A program made the translations under genes and the position numbers. This document shows positions 51,080 to 62,992 of a stretch of DNA of 64,000 nt, piece after piece. The notes under the pieces are model-generated. The model saw only the letters and a list, made by a program, of their open reading frames with translations, did no database searches and was not told the origin of the DNA. Location: the NCBI GenBank assembly GCA_016713535.1, contig JADJOY010000001.1, positions 104,640 to 168,639 on the forward strand. Direction: 5' to 3'. Position 1 is the first letter of the stretch. The number at the start of each line of letters is the position of its first letter. The DNA comes from JADJOY01 sp016713535 [NCBI: Deltaproteobacteria bacterium]. Lineage in GTDB: Bacteria; JADJOY01.

Positions 51080-52300
51080 ATGAACGATGATCGCCGAGAT
51101 GGAATCACCCGACGCAAGGTCCTGGCCCTGGGTGGCGCGGTGTCGGCCGCGTTGCTCGCGGAGGGAGGCCTCGGCGCCGCGCGGGTGCTCGCCGCCGAGC
51201 CCGAGCTGCCGCAGATCCCACGTCGAGTCCTCGGCAAGACCGGCAAGAAGATTCCCATCCTGCTCATGGGGGGGGACGGCGGCTTCGACAAGGTGTTCGA
51301 TCCACGCCTCGCCGAAGGCCTGCGCTTCGGGCTCGACTACGTCGACGCGGCGGATTGCTACGCGGGAGGCACCTGCGAGACCTCGCTCGGCGCGTTCCTC
51401 AAGCGCGCCAGCGCCCGCGACAAGATGTGGATCACCTCCAAGAGTGACGCCCACGACCCGGCGGGCTTCGCGAAGACGGTCGATCAGTCGCTGGCGCGGC
51501 TCGGCACCACCTACGTCGACCTCATGTTCCTCCACAACCTCGGTGACGCTCGCCACCTGAACCCGGAACTCGCGGCCACGGTGGCGAAGCTGAAGGAGCA
51601 GGGCAAGATCCGTCACTTCGGATTCTCGACCCATACCGGGAACGTCGTCGAGATGCTCCACCTCGCGGCCAAGACGCCGTGGGTCGAGGCGGTGATGTTC
51701 CGCTACAACTTCCGCAAATACGGCGACAAGGAGCTCAATGCGGCGATGGACGCGGCGCACGCAGCGGGCGTGGGCCTGATCGCCATGAAGACCCAGGGCT
51801 CGGAGGCGGAGCGTGACGCCTGGAAGCAGTTCCAGCAGAACGGCCGCTGGACCAAGCACCAGGCCGTGCTGAAGAGCGTGTGGTCGGACGCGCGGATCAC
51901 CGCCGCGGTGAGCGGCATGGACACCCTCGACAAGCTTCGCCAGAACATCGCCGCCGCGGTCGACAAGAGCGATCTGACCGCCGCGGAGGAGGGGGAGATC
52001 CAGCGCTATGCGGCGCTGACTCGCTCGCTGGCGTGTGACGGCTGCGACCAGCACTGCGGCGCGGCGATGCGTGGCCACGGTGGCGAAGCCGGTGCTCAGC
52101 CGCAGATCGCGGACACGCTGCGCTACCTCATGTATCACGACACGTACGGGCGAACGGATCGCGCGCGCGAGCTCTTCGCGACCCTCCCCGCGCCCGCGCG
52201 GGATCTCGCGCGCCTCGACTTCGGTCCCGCGAGCCGAGCCTGCCCGCACGGCGTCGACGTGGCGGCGCTCATGCAGCGCGCCGTCACCGTGCTGGCGTAG
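51080..52300 (+). CDS. Tat-exported aldo/keto reductase with split Fe-S-like Cys motif
   Basis: 406 residues. The Tat-like signal TRRKVLALGG with a hydrophobic core precedes an aldo/keto reductase barrel (about 45-310) whose catalytic set is intact: Asp and Tyr in YVDAADCYAGG, Lys in WITSKSD, His in MFLHNLGD. The C-terminus carries CDGCDQHC and, about 70 residues later, CPHGVDV. These are the two halves of the cluster motif of Fe-S aldo/keto reductases (CxxCxxxC...CPxGVD), here separated by an insert. An exported NADPH enzyme is unlikely to find cofactor outside the cell, so electrons may come from the polyferredoxin instead. The substrate is unknown. ATG start, 38 bp after the previous stop. 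Confidence 0.82.
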   Translation: MNDDRRDGITRRKVLALGGAVSAALLAEGGLGAARVLAAEPELPQIPRRVLGKTGKKIPILLMGGDGGFDKVFDPRLAEGLRFGLDYVDAADCYAGGTCETSLGAFLKRASARDKMWITSKSDAHDPAGFAKTVDQSLARLGTTYVDLMFLHNLGDARHLNPELAATVAKLKEQGKIRHFGFSTHTGNVVEMLHLAAKTPWVEAVMFRYNFRKYGDKELNAAMDAAHAAGVGLIAMKTQGSEAERDAWKQFQQNGRWTKHQAVLKSVWSDARITAAVSGMDTLDKLRQNIAAAVDKSDLTAAEEGEIQRYAALTRSLACDGCDQHCGAAMRGHGGEAGAQPQIADTLRYLMYHDTYGRTDRARELFATLPAPARDLARLDFGPASRACPHGVDVAALMQRAVTVLA

Positions 52301-52402
52301 CACGCGATCGGCGTCGCGGCGGTCGGTCGAGCCGCCTCTCCCGTCGCGGCGGGCTACGGTCGGACACACCACCCCGCCGTTCCGCCTCGCGCTTGCCACG
52401 GC

Positions 52403-52429
52403 GTATCACGATGAATACCATTGTGATAC
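52403..52429. promoter_or_regulatory. 27-bp dyad upstream of the hydrolase gene
   Basis: GTATCAC-g-ATG-AATAC-CAT-t-GTGATAC is a two-tiered inverted repeat with one mismatched pair, in an AT-rich pocket 22-48 bp before the 52451 start. GATACA may overlap a -10 element. It looks like a regulator operator; no regulator gene is adjacent. The rest of 52301-52450 shows nothing else. Confidence 0.6.
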
Positions 52430-52450
52430 ACGTTCGACAGGGGAGGCATC

Positions 52451-53572
52451 ATGGCTGGCTGGTTCGCGCGCGCGGTGGACGGAGTGGCGGCGTTTTTCGG
52501 CAGGCTCGCGCTCAGGCGTAGCCCACCGTGTCCCAATACGCTGGTGCACCTGGGAGCCTATCGGGGTCGCAGCCCCGACGATCTGTTCGCAGCGCCGACC
52601 GGCGTCCCCAGCGTCGTCGACGTGGGGCGGTGGCGGCTCGGGGCGTTCGAGAGCCGGCACCTGTCGTTCCCCTCGCCGCACGAGCCCCTCGCGCCCGCGT
52701 TCCGATCGCGTCACGGGAGCGACTACCAGCGCAACAATCGCGTCCACGTGCGGTGGCTCCGTCACCGCGACGAGCGGCCTCGCCCGACGATGGTGCTGCT
52801 CCACTCCTGGATGCAGCCAGACACCTGGCTCGAAGAGGTGACGCTGCTGCCGTGGCTGGCGCACCGTCTGGGTGTGAACGTGGCGCGCATGCAGCTCCCC
52901 TACCACGGGCGTCGCCGCCCCGAGTGCTCGTGGCTGGACGGCGAGCTCTTCTGGACCGCCGACCTCATGCGAACCTTCGAGGCGATCCGCCAGAGCGTGG
53001 CCGATGCCCGCGCCCTCACGTCGTGGCTGCTCGCGAACGGGCACGGGCCCGTGGGGGTGGCGGGGCTCAGCCTCGGCGGCATGATGACGCTCGCGCTCGC
53101 CGCGCTCGACGCGCGGCTCGCGTTCGCGATCCCGATGGCCGCTCACCTCGATCTCGCCGGCGTGCTCGCCGATGCCTCGCTGCTGCGTCCCATGCGCGAG
53201 GAGCTCGCGAGTCACGGCTGGGGGCCGGCCGAGGTCGATGCGTACATCGCGAGCGTCGGCCTCGCGGACCTCGAGCCACGGCTGCCGCGCGAGCGCATCC
53301 TGTTCGTGGCCGGCGTCCACGATCGCCTGCTCTCGGCGCACCGGACCCACGCTCTGTGGCAGCGCTGGGGCGAGCCGCCCATTCACTGGTACGACGCCGG
53401 GCACCTGGGAATTTTTACCCACCTCGGCAGCTCCGTCCGGGCAATCCGCCGTTTCCTCGAGTCGGCGGAGCTCGTGCCGAGCGAGGCGGAGGTGGTGGTG
53501 GGCCCGGCCACTCCGCGGCCCCCGCGCGACGGGTCACTGGCGCTGAATTTTGCTGCGCTTTCAGCGGGTTGA
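52451..53572 (+). CDS. Alpha/beta hydrolase of the ABHD18-like group
   Basis: 373 residues. The core hydrolase domain begins near 115: MVLLHSWMQPDTWLEE (oxyanion region), VNVARMQLPYHGRR, nucleophile elbow GLSLGGMM (Ser about 203), acid AGVHDRLLSAH (about 289) and His in YDAGHLGIF (about 318). The N-terminal ~110 residues form a helical cap-like region found in ABHD18/alpha-beta hydrolase family 18 proteins. No signal peptide is evident, although the start is hydrophobic. The start is ATG 52451 with AGGGGAGG upstream. It is probably controlled from the dyad at 52403-52429. The substrate is unknown; lipid esters are possible. Confidence 0.8.
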   Translation: MAGWFARAVDGVAAFFGRLALRRSPPCPNTLVHLGAYRGRSPDDLFAAPTGVPSVVDVGRWRLGAFESRHLSFPSPHEPLAPAFRSRHGSDYQRNNRVHVRWLRHRDERPRPTMVLLHSWMQPDTWLEEVTLLPWLAHRLGVNVARMQLPYHGRRRPECSWLDGELFWTADLMRTFEAIRQSVADARALTSWLLANGHGPVGVAGLSLGGMMTLALAALDARLAFAIPMAAHLDLAGVLADASLLRPMREELASHGWGPAEVDAYIASVGLADLEPRLPRERILFVAGVHDRLLSAHRTHALWQRWGEPPIHWYDAGHLGIFTHLGSSVRAIRRFLESAELVPSEAEVVVGPATPRPPRDGSLALNFAALSAG

Positions 53573-53676
53573 CCGGGACGCGACGAGAACCCTCGTGGCG
53601 CGGGCCGGCGTGGCGCGCCGTCGTTGGATCTTCCTGGATCGCGCCGTCGAACCAGCTCTGCACGGGGCCGTGCGGG

Positions 53677-53691
53677 TGGCGCGGCCCTTGC
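53677..53691 (+). promoter_or_regulatory. Candidate sigma-54 promoter upstream of the PAS/chemoreceptor pair
   Basis: TGGCGCGGCCCTTGC has GG at 53678-53679 and GC at 53690-53691, ten bases apart as sigma-54 requires, and matches TGGCAC-N5-TTGC with one core mismatch. It lies 46 bp before the PAS start. In such GC-rich DNA a chance match is possible. Confidence 0.5.
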
Positions 53692-53737
53692 GTTTCGGGC
53701 GGGGAACCATCCGCTCGAGAGCGAGGCCCGCGATCCC

Positions 53738-54296
53738 ATGCGCAAGAGTTCCGTCACCCCCACCGGGAGGGAGGCGATCTTCCGTGACGACGAGATCATC
53801 GTCTCCAAGACCGACCTGAAGGGTCACATCACCTATGCCAACGACGTGTTCCTGCGCGTCTCCGGTTTCACCGAAGAGGAGCTGCTCGGAGCGCCCCACA
53901 GCTTGATCCGGCACCCCGAGATGCCTCGCTGCGTGTTCAAGCTGCTGTGGGACACCGTGCAGCGCGGCGATGAGCTCTTCGCCTACGTCAACAACCTGGC
54001 CAGGAACGGGGACAACTACTGGGTCTTCGCTCACATCACCCCCAGCTTCGACTCAACAGGTCGGATCGTCGGCTACCACTCGAACCGGCGTGTTCCGTAC
54101 CCGGACGCGCTCGCCAAGGTGAAGCCGCTCTACGCGGCGCTGCTCGCCGAGGAGCGTCGTCACGGCGGATCGGTCGAGGGGCATGCGCGCCGCGGAGCAG
54201 ATGCTGGCGCGGACGCTGGCGGACGGCGGTCGGGACTACGCACAGTTCGCGTTCAGCCTGTCGAGCCAGACGCAGCTCGCAGCGGCGGTGGGGTGA
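53738..54296 (+). pseudogene. Aer-type PAS sensor protein, frameshifted near the end
   Basis: The N-terminal PAS domain matches aerotaxis-type sensors: [52 protein letters not shown] and GYHSNRRVP. The native C-terminus lies in another frame: from 54183 it reads [16 protein letters not shown] and [15 protein letters not shown], ending at TGA 54294-54296. One missing G in the G4 run at 54178-54181 explains the break. As the sequence stands, the PAS frame instead runs into the downstream chemoreceptor and falsely suggests a PAS-MCP fusion. The intact protein would be ~186 residues. It precedes and overlaps the MCP gene by GTGA, and they probably sense redox or oxygen together. Confidence 0.78.
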
Positions 54297-55300
54297 CCAT
54301 GGCCTGGTGGAGCCGGAGGAAGGAGAGCGCGAGCCTGATCGGCGGGGCGGAGGAGCGGCCGGCTATGGACGCGTCGTCACGCTCGTGGAGGGACGAGATC
54401 CATCGCATCACCGAGATCTGCGAGCGAGCCGGTAGCGGCGACCTCGAAGCGCGTGTCGCCGGGCTGCACGCGGATCCCGAGCTGGCGGCGCTCGGTCGAG
54501 CCGTGAATCACATGCTCGACATTGCCGACTCGTTCGTCCGCGAGGCGTCCGCCGCCATGAGCGAGGCCAGCTGCGATCGCTTCCACAGGCCGATCCTGCT
54601 ACGCGGTCTCGCGGGTGCGTATCGTCAGAGCGCGGTCGTGATCAACCGCGCAGGGCTCCGGCTCGCGCACGGCGCCGAGCAGTTCACCCACATCGCGAAT
54701 CTCGCGACGGAGACCGCGGCGAACGTCTCGACGGTCGCCGCGGCCTGCGAGGAGCTCAACGCGACGAGCAGCGAGATCGCCAGGCGCAGCGCCGAGTCCG
54801 TTTCGCTCACGGAGCTCGCGGTCAAGGAAGCCGGACAGGCCACCACCGCGATCGCCGAGTTCAGCGAGGCGGCTCGCCAGATCGGCGAGGTCGTGGTCTT
54901 CATCGGCAAGGTCGCCGCCCAGACGAACTTGCTGGCGCTGAACGCCACGATCGAGGCGCAGCGGGCTGGCAGCAGTGGCCAAGGCTTCGCGGTGGTGGCC
55001 GGCGAGGTGAAGGAGCTCGCCCGCAGCACGGCGCGCGCGACCGATCAGATCGGCCGACAGGTGGACCGGATCCAGAGCGCCGTCGACTCGGTCGTGTCCC
55101 ACATCCACGGCATCAACTCGTCCATCCATCGGATCGACGAGGACACCGCGGAGATCGCCCGCTCGGTGGACGACCAGGTCAAGGCGACGGCGGACATCGG
55201 CGCCAACATCGTGCAGGTCTCGGGGAACATGCAGCAGGTCTCCCAGCGCATCGCCGACTTCTCGACGGATCGCCGCGCGATGGAGGCGGTCTCGCACTGA
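54293..55300 (+). CDS. Soluble methyl-accepting chemotaxis-type protein
   Basis: 335 residues from GTG 54293, or 333 from ATG 54299. No membrane segment. An N-terminal HAMP/linker-like region (about 25-110: [38 protein letters not shown]) is followed by a chemoreceptor signalling coiled coil, with a hairpin tip of the form [19 protein letters not shown] and [20 protein letters not shown]. The tip has some substitutions from the usual consensus (ALNATIEAQ), which is normal for this group. It is a cytoplasmic chemoreceptor that would need CheW/CheA elsewhere. It is translationally coupled to the PAS sensor upstream, likely its redox or oxygen input, and may be under the sigma-54-like promoter. 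Confidence 0.85.
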   Translation: MTMAWWSRRKESASLIGGAEERPAMDASSRSWRDEIHRITEICERAGSGDLEARVAGLHADPELAALGRAVNHMLDIADSFVREASAAMSEASCDRFHRPILLRGLAGAYRQSAVVINRAGLRLAHGAEQFTHIANLATETAANVSTVAAACEELNATSSEIARRSAESVSLTELAVKEAGQATTAIAEFSEAARQIGEVVVFIGKVAAQTNLLALNATIEAQRAGSSGQGFAVVAGEVKELARSTARATDQIGRQVDRIQSAVDSVVSHIHGINSSIHRIDEDTAEIARSVDDQVKATADIGANIVQVSGNMQQVSQRIADFSTDRRAMEAVSH

Positions 55301-55336
55301 CGGCGGAACGCCCTCCCGCTAGCCGCGGCATCGACG

Positions 55337-55360
55337 CCTCCGTGACCTAGGTCATGGAGG
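55337..55360. promoter_or_regulatory. 24-bp near-perfect palindrome upstream of the second diiron gene
   Basis: CCTCC-g-TGACCTAGGTCA-t-GGAGG has a perfect 12-bp core and one mismatched pair, centred between 55348 and 55349. It ends 45 bp before the start at 55406. The half-site TGACC resembles operators of FNR/CRP-like or other dimeric regulators, but no specific one can be named. Confidence 0.6.
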
Positions 55361-55361
55361 T

Positions 55362-55402
55362 GGGATCTCCCGACCTCGGATCATGCTGGTCGAGGAGATC
55401 CC
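55362..55402 (+). promoter_or_regulatory. Long leader hairpin that sequesters the ribosome-binding site
   Basis: GGGATCTCCCGACC (55362-55375) pairs with GGTCGaGGAGATCCC (55388-55402), 14 pairs with one bulged A around a 12-nt loop. The 3' arm contains the ribosome-binding site (GAGGAGAT) just before ATG 55406. In RNA this would hide translation initiation, so a thermosensor, ligand-controlled or sRNA-controlled switch is possible. Confidence 0.62.
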
Positions 55403-55405
55403 TTC

Positions 55406-56548
55406 ATGCACATCGAGAAGATCGAGGTCGGTCGTCGGGCTGCGGAGGTGAACCAGGTGGTGGAGCGCGTCGCGAACGTCGCGATCCGCGGCCTCGACGA
55501 CACCCGCGCGTTCTTCGGCGGCCACGGGCGCAAGGCGCGTTACGACGACGCCCACTACGAGTTCGTGGGTGGTGAGCGAGACGCGCTGCGCCGCAAGCAC
55601 TACGACAAGAGCCTCAAGCTGCTGTGGAAGGCCGAGAAGCATGCGCCCTGGTCGACGTTCCTCGATGGCGCCGACGACCTGCCGCTCGTCAAGATGGCGC
55701 GCGAGTCGATGACCAAGGCGGAGCGCGCCGCGAGCAAGAAGCTCGCGAGCAAGGAGTTCAAGGGCCGGCTCGCTCGTGAGTACACGCTCGCCGAGCGCCA
55801 GGCGCTGGTGAAGGTGCTGTGCGCGATCGGCCACGGCGAGGCCTATGCGTGGCTGGTGTCGGCCGAGGTCCTCGCGGACGTCCAGAGTACCGGCGCGCGC
55901 GCCGCGCTGACGATGCAGGTGGTGGAGGAGGCGAAGCACTTCGTGGTGCTGCGCGAGCTCATCAAGGCATTCGACGTCGGCGTACCGCGCCAGTCCGCCT
56001 GGGAGTACCTGCTGCTCGAGCAGGTCCTGAAGGCGGACGGTCTCGACAAGCTGTTCGGGATGAACGTGCTGGTGGAGGGGATCGCGCTCTCGATCTTCGG
56101 CATGCTCGCCCACTTTCCGGGACTCGAGATCCTGCGGCTCTTCCATCTAGACGAGTCTCGCCACACGGCCTTGCCGGTGAACTACTTCAAGGAGTTCCCC
56201 CTCGATCGCTGGGAGCGCGTGAATCCGCTCAAGCGCATGAAGCGCCTGAACCTCGTGCTGCCGGCGATTCCGCTGGTCTTCTACCTGGAGGCGCCGCTCG
56301 CCGAGCTCGGCATCGACGCGCTGGCGCTGGGTGGGTCGGTGATCCGCAAGGTCACACAGCTCGCGGAGCGCGCGGGCTTCGAGCCGCGGGGCTCGGGTGA
56401 GGTCCTGGGGATGCGGCTCAACGCGCTCTTCAACGCCTACGGTTCGCTCACCCGCCCGCACCACCAGCATCGCGACTACCACCTGGGAGACACCACCCGC
56501 GACGCGGCGGCGCGCGCGGTCGAAGACGAGGTGTTCGCCGCGGCGTGA
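55406..56548 (+). CDS. Ferritin-like diiron protein, second copy
   Basis: 380 residues. Metal-ligand candidates are Glu in GHGEAYAWL (about 139), E-x-x-H in EEAKHFVVL (about 174), Glu in LVEGIALSIFG (about 223) and E-x-x-H in DESRHTALP (about 250). It is related in layout to the protein at 35335-36441 but clearly diverged, with a longer charged N-terminus and a C-terminal amphipathic region (VFYLEAPLAELG). The group includes uncharacterised diiron oxidases that act on acyl or aromatic substrates. Expression appears tightly controlled: a palindrome (55337-55360) and a hairpin masking the ribosome-binding site precede it. ATG start 55406. It converges on the large hybrid kinase. Confidence 0.8.
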   Translation: MHIEKIEVGRRAAEVNQVVERVANVAIRGLDDTRAFFGGHGRKARYDDAHYEFVGGERDALRRKHYDKSLKLLWKAEKHAPWSTFLDGADDLPLVKMARESMTKAERAASKKLASKEFKGRLAREYTLAERQALVKVLCAIGHGEAYAWLVSAEVLADVQSTGARAALTMQVVEEAKHFVVLRELIKAFDVGVPRQSAWEYLLLEQVLKADGLDKLFGMNVLVEGIALSIFGMLAHFPGLEILRLFHLDESRHTALPVNYFKEFPLDRWERVNPLKRMKRLNLVLPAIPLVFYLEAPLAELGIDALALGGSVIRKVTQLAERAGFEPRGSGEVLGMRLNALFNAYGSLTRPHHQHRDYHLGDTTRDAAARAVEDEVFAAA

Positions 56549-56597
56549 GCGGATTCGCGGCCCGGCTCGGTCCGGCGCGGATCTCGTTTCGAACCGA

Positions 56598-56620
56598 GGG
56601 CGCGCGCGTATGGCGCGCCC
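56598..56620. terminator. Hairpin between convergent genes
   Basis: GGGCGCGC (56598-56605) pairs with GCGCGCCC (56613-56620) around a 7-nt loop in the 100-bp gap between the diiron gene and the hybrid kinase. It could act in both directions; no U-run. Confidence 0.45.
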
Positions 56621-56647
56621 CGGATCGTCCCTGCGGGAGGTTCTCTC

Positions 56648-61096
<4,449 letters not shown>

Positions 61097-61132
61097 CACG
61101 TCCAGGACCGTGCTCCTCTGGGGAGGGGCAAA

Positions 61133-61172
61133 GCGAGTAGTCGGAATGTACTCGTTCCATTCGACGAGTCGC
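61133..61172. promoter_or_regulatory. Imperfect dyad in the divergent promoter region
   Basis: GCGAGTAGTCGGAATG (61133-61148) and its inverted partner CATTCGACGAGTCGC (61158-61172) share 12 of 15 pairs with one bulge. It sits 36-76 bp upstream of the large kinase start. It may bind a regulator or form an untranslated-leader hairpin. The rest of 61097-61384 (288 bp) shows no gene. Confidence 0.4.
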
Positions 61173-61384
61173 TGAACCGTATCGCCGCCGAAATGCTCGC
61201 GCAACAACCCGCCGAGATCAGGTGCTCATGGCCCACGGACCCAGGGGCCCGAGACCGGGCGCGGCCCGGCACGCCGTCGACCGGAATGGAAGCCGACCCG
61301 CCGCGCGTTTCGGGCTAGGCTCTGCACGCACGCGCGAGGGGCCCCTTCGGTCCCGGCCGGCGCGCGCATCACGAGGGGTAGTCG

Positions 61385-62083
61385 ATGACGGGCTGGTCGA
61401 GGCGGGCGCGGATCGGATGGATGACGTGGGTCGTGGCATGTGGCGTGGCGTGTGGCACGGAGGCGCCGCCACCACCGTCGCCACCGCCCCAGGCGCCGCG
61501 CGTCGAGGCGCTCCGGATCGACGGCTCGGTGACCCACGTTCAACGGATCGCGCTGCCGCCGGGATCGGAGATCCGCGTCGCCGTGATCGAGACCACGGGC
61601 GGCGAGTCAGCGGCGATCACCGTCGCCGAGCGGGTCATCCCGATGACCCACCAGGTCCCGGTGCCGTTCTCGCTCGCGGTCGATCCTCGACTGGTGAGCG
61701 CCCAGGGTCGCTCCGAGCTACGGGCGATGCTCACCGACCCCAGGCACACGCTGCGGTGGATCACCGCCATCCCGGTCGAGTGGAAACCCGCGCCGCTCAC
61801 CTCGGGCGTGCTGCTGGTCGTCGCCCCACAGCGTGCGCCCGATCCCGTCGAGGGAAGCTCGGTGCGCTACCGGTGCGATGCGGCGTTCAGCTTCGGCCTC
61901 GAGCAGCGCAGCGAGGACGTGGTGGAGATCCGGATGACGGACCGCACCCTGCGGATGACGCGCGTCCCCTCGGCGCTGGGCGTCACGTTCACCGACGGCG
62001 TCAACACGTTCTGGCGCAAGGAGAGCATCGCGAACCTGATCCTGGCGGGGAAGGTCCACAGTTGCTATCAGCGCTACCCCTGA
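61385..62083 (+). CDS. YbaY-like / MliC-like fusion lipoprotein
   Basis: 232 residues. A short Arg-rich signal with lipobox (WVVACGVAC/G) predicts lipid anchoring, followed by a Pro-rich spacer. Residues about 40-135 resemble the YbaY/HslJ-associated lipoprotein domain (IDGSVTHVQRIALPPGSEIRVAVIE, HQVPVPFSLAVDP, LRAMLTDPRHTLRW). Residues about 158-232 resemble MliC, a periplasmic inhibitor of c-type lysozyme (VRYRCDAAFSFGLEQ, VTFTDGVNTFWRKE, NLILAGKVHSCY) with its Cys pair. Both assignments are from remembered motifs. Such a protein would protect the envelope against host or predator lysozyme. ATG start with GAGGGG about seven bases upstream. The 3' end overlaps the convergent methyltransferase by 10 bp. 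Confidence 0.7.
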   Translation: MTGWSRRARIGWMTWVVACGVACGTEAPPPPSPPPQAPRVEALRIDGSVTHVQRIALPPGSEIRVAVIETTGGESAAITVAERVIPMTHQVPVPFSLAVDPRLVSAQGRSELRAMLTDPRHTLRWITAIPVEWKPAPLTSGVLLVVAPQRAPDPVEGSSVRYRCDAAFSFGLEQRSEDVVEIRMTDRTLRMTRVPSALGVTFTDGVNTFWRKESIANLILAGKVHSCYQRYP

Positions 62084-62992
62084 GCCGTACCGGGAAGCGT
62101 GGCGGCGACCGCCGGCCGCGCCGTGGCTCGCGCGATGACCTCGATGCTCGGCCCCCGTTCGAAGCGTCCGCCGATGCGGTAGAGCATCTCCTGGATCCAG
62201 CGCCCGCGCGGGTTCGCGAGGTAGACCGGGTGCCACGGCAGATGGGTGCGTAGCTCCAGCACCTCGAAGCCTTCCTCGGCGAGCGCGCGTCTGAGCGTTC
62301 GGGGATCGAAGAACGTCATGTGGAACTCGGCCGCGACCTCGCCGAAGAACCAGTGGTCGAATCGCGCGCCGGCCACGCCGCGCCCCGCCATCTTCAAGCG
62401 GTCCTTCAGCGAGTGGAACTGGTTCGGCACGTCGATGAGGAGCAAGCCGCCGTCGACGAGCAGGTCGCGGCACTGGCGCAGCGTCCGGCGTGGATCGGGA
62501 ACGTGCTCGAGGGACAGGCTGAGGACCGCGTCGAAGCGTTGCCCCCCCCAGGCGTGAGAGGTCCCACCCCTCCGATACCTCTACGTTCACGCCCAGGTTC
62601 CGCGCGTGGCTGGCCAGGATCGGTGCGAACTCGACGGCTCGCACGTTCCAGCCGCGCTGGGCGGCCACCTCGAACATGTAGCCGCCCTCCAGGCATGCGA
62701 TCCCGAGCAGCGCGCCGCGCGCGGGGCGCCAGCGCTCGAGGCGCTCCATGCGCCGCGCGTAGAAGTCCCGTCGCCGGGCGCCACGCGTCGCGTTCGATTC
62801 CTGGTAATACGGGTGTCGCGCGTAGAGCGCTCCGACCTCCTGGAGGTCGAGCCGCGGGCTCTGGTAGCGCAGCCCGCAGTCGAGGCAGTGGCTCACGTTG
62901 ACGCCGGCGGGCATGCGCAGAAATCGCGCCTTCGCGGGCTCGAGCTCGGCGCGCGCACTGCCGCAGAGCAAACACGGGATGGTCTCAGGCAT
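62074..62992 (-). pseudogene. SAM-dependent methyltransferase with N-terminal zinc-finger-like region, frameshifted
   Basis: The start ATG 62990-62992 overlaps the upstream glycosyltransferase by 8 bp. The N-terminus carries CLLCGSA and CLDCGLRYQSPR, a zinc-ribbon pair of the C-methyltransferase type, then FDAR-type segments and LLGIACLEGGYMFEVAAQRGW (motif I). The frame breaks in a C8 run (62542-62549). One base fewer restores LGGQRFDAVLSLSLEHVPDP and continues as LLIDVPNQFHSLKDR, FDHWFFGEVAAEFHMTFFDPRTLRR to TAG 62074-62076. Intact length would be ~306 residues. Such bipartite methyltransferases modify sugar or polyketide-like groups, fitting the neighbouring GT4 gene. A single-base insertion in the run, genomic or technical, explains the break. 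Confidence 0.75.

Noticed and set aside
53624-55300. Single long ORF suggesting a PAS-MCP fusion protein
   Set aside because: The linker is Arg/Ala-rich nonsense. The native PAS C-terminus lies in another frame and ends at a TGA that overlaps a GTG start for the MCP, so two genes with a frameshift explain it better.
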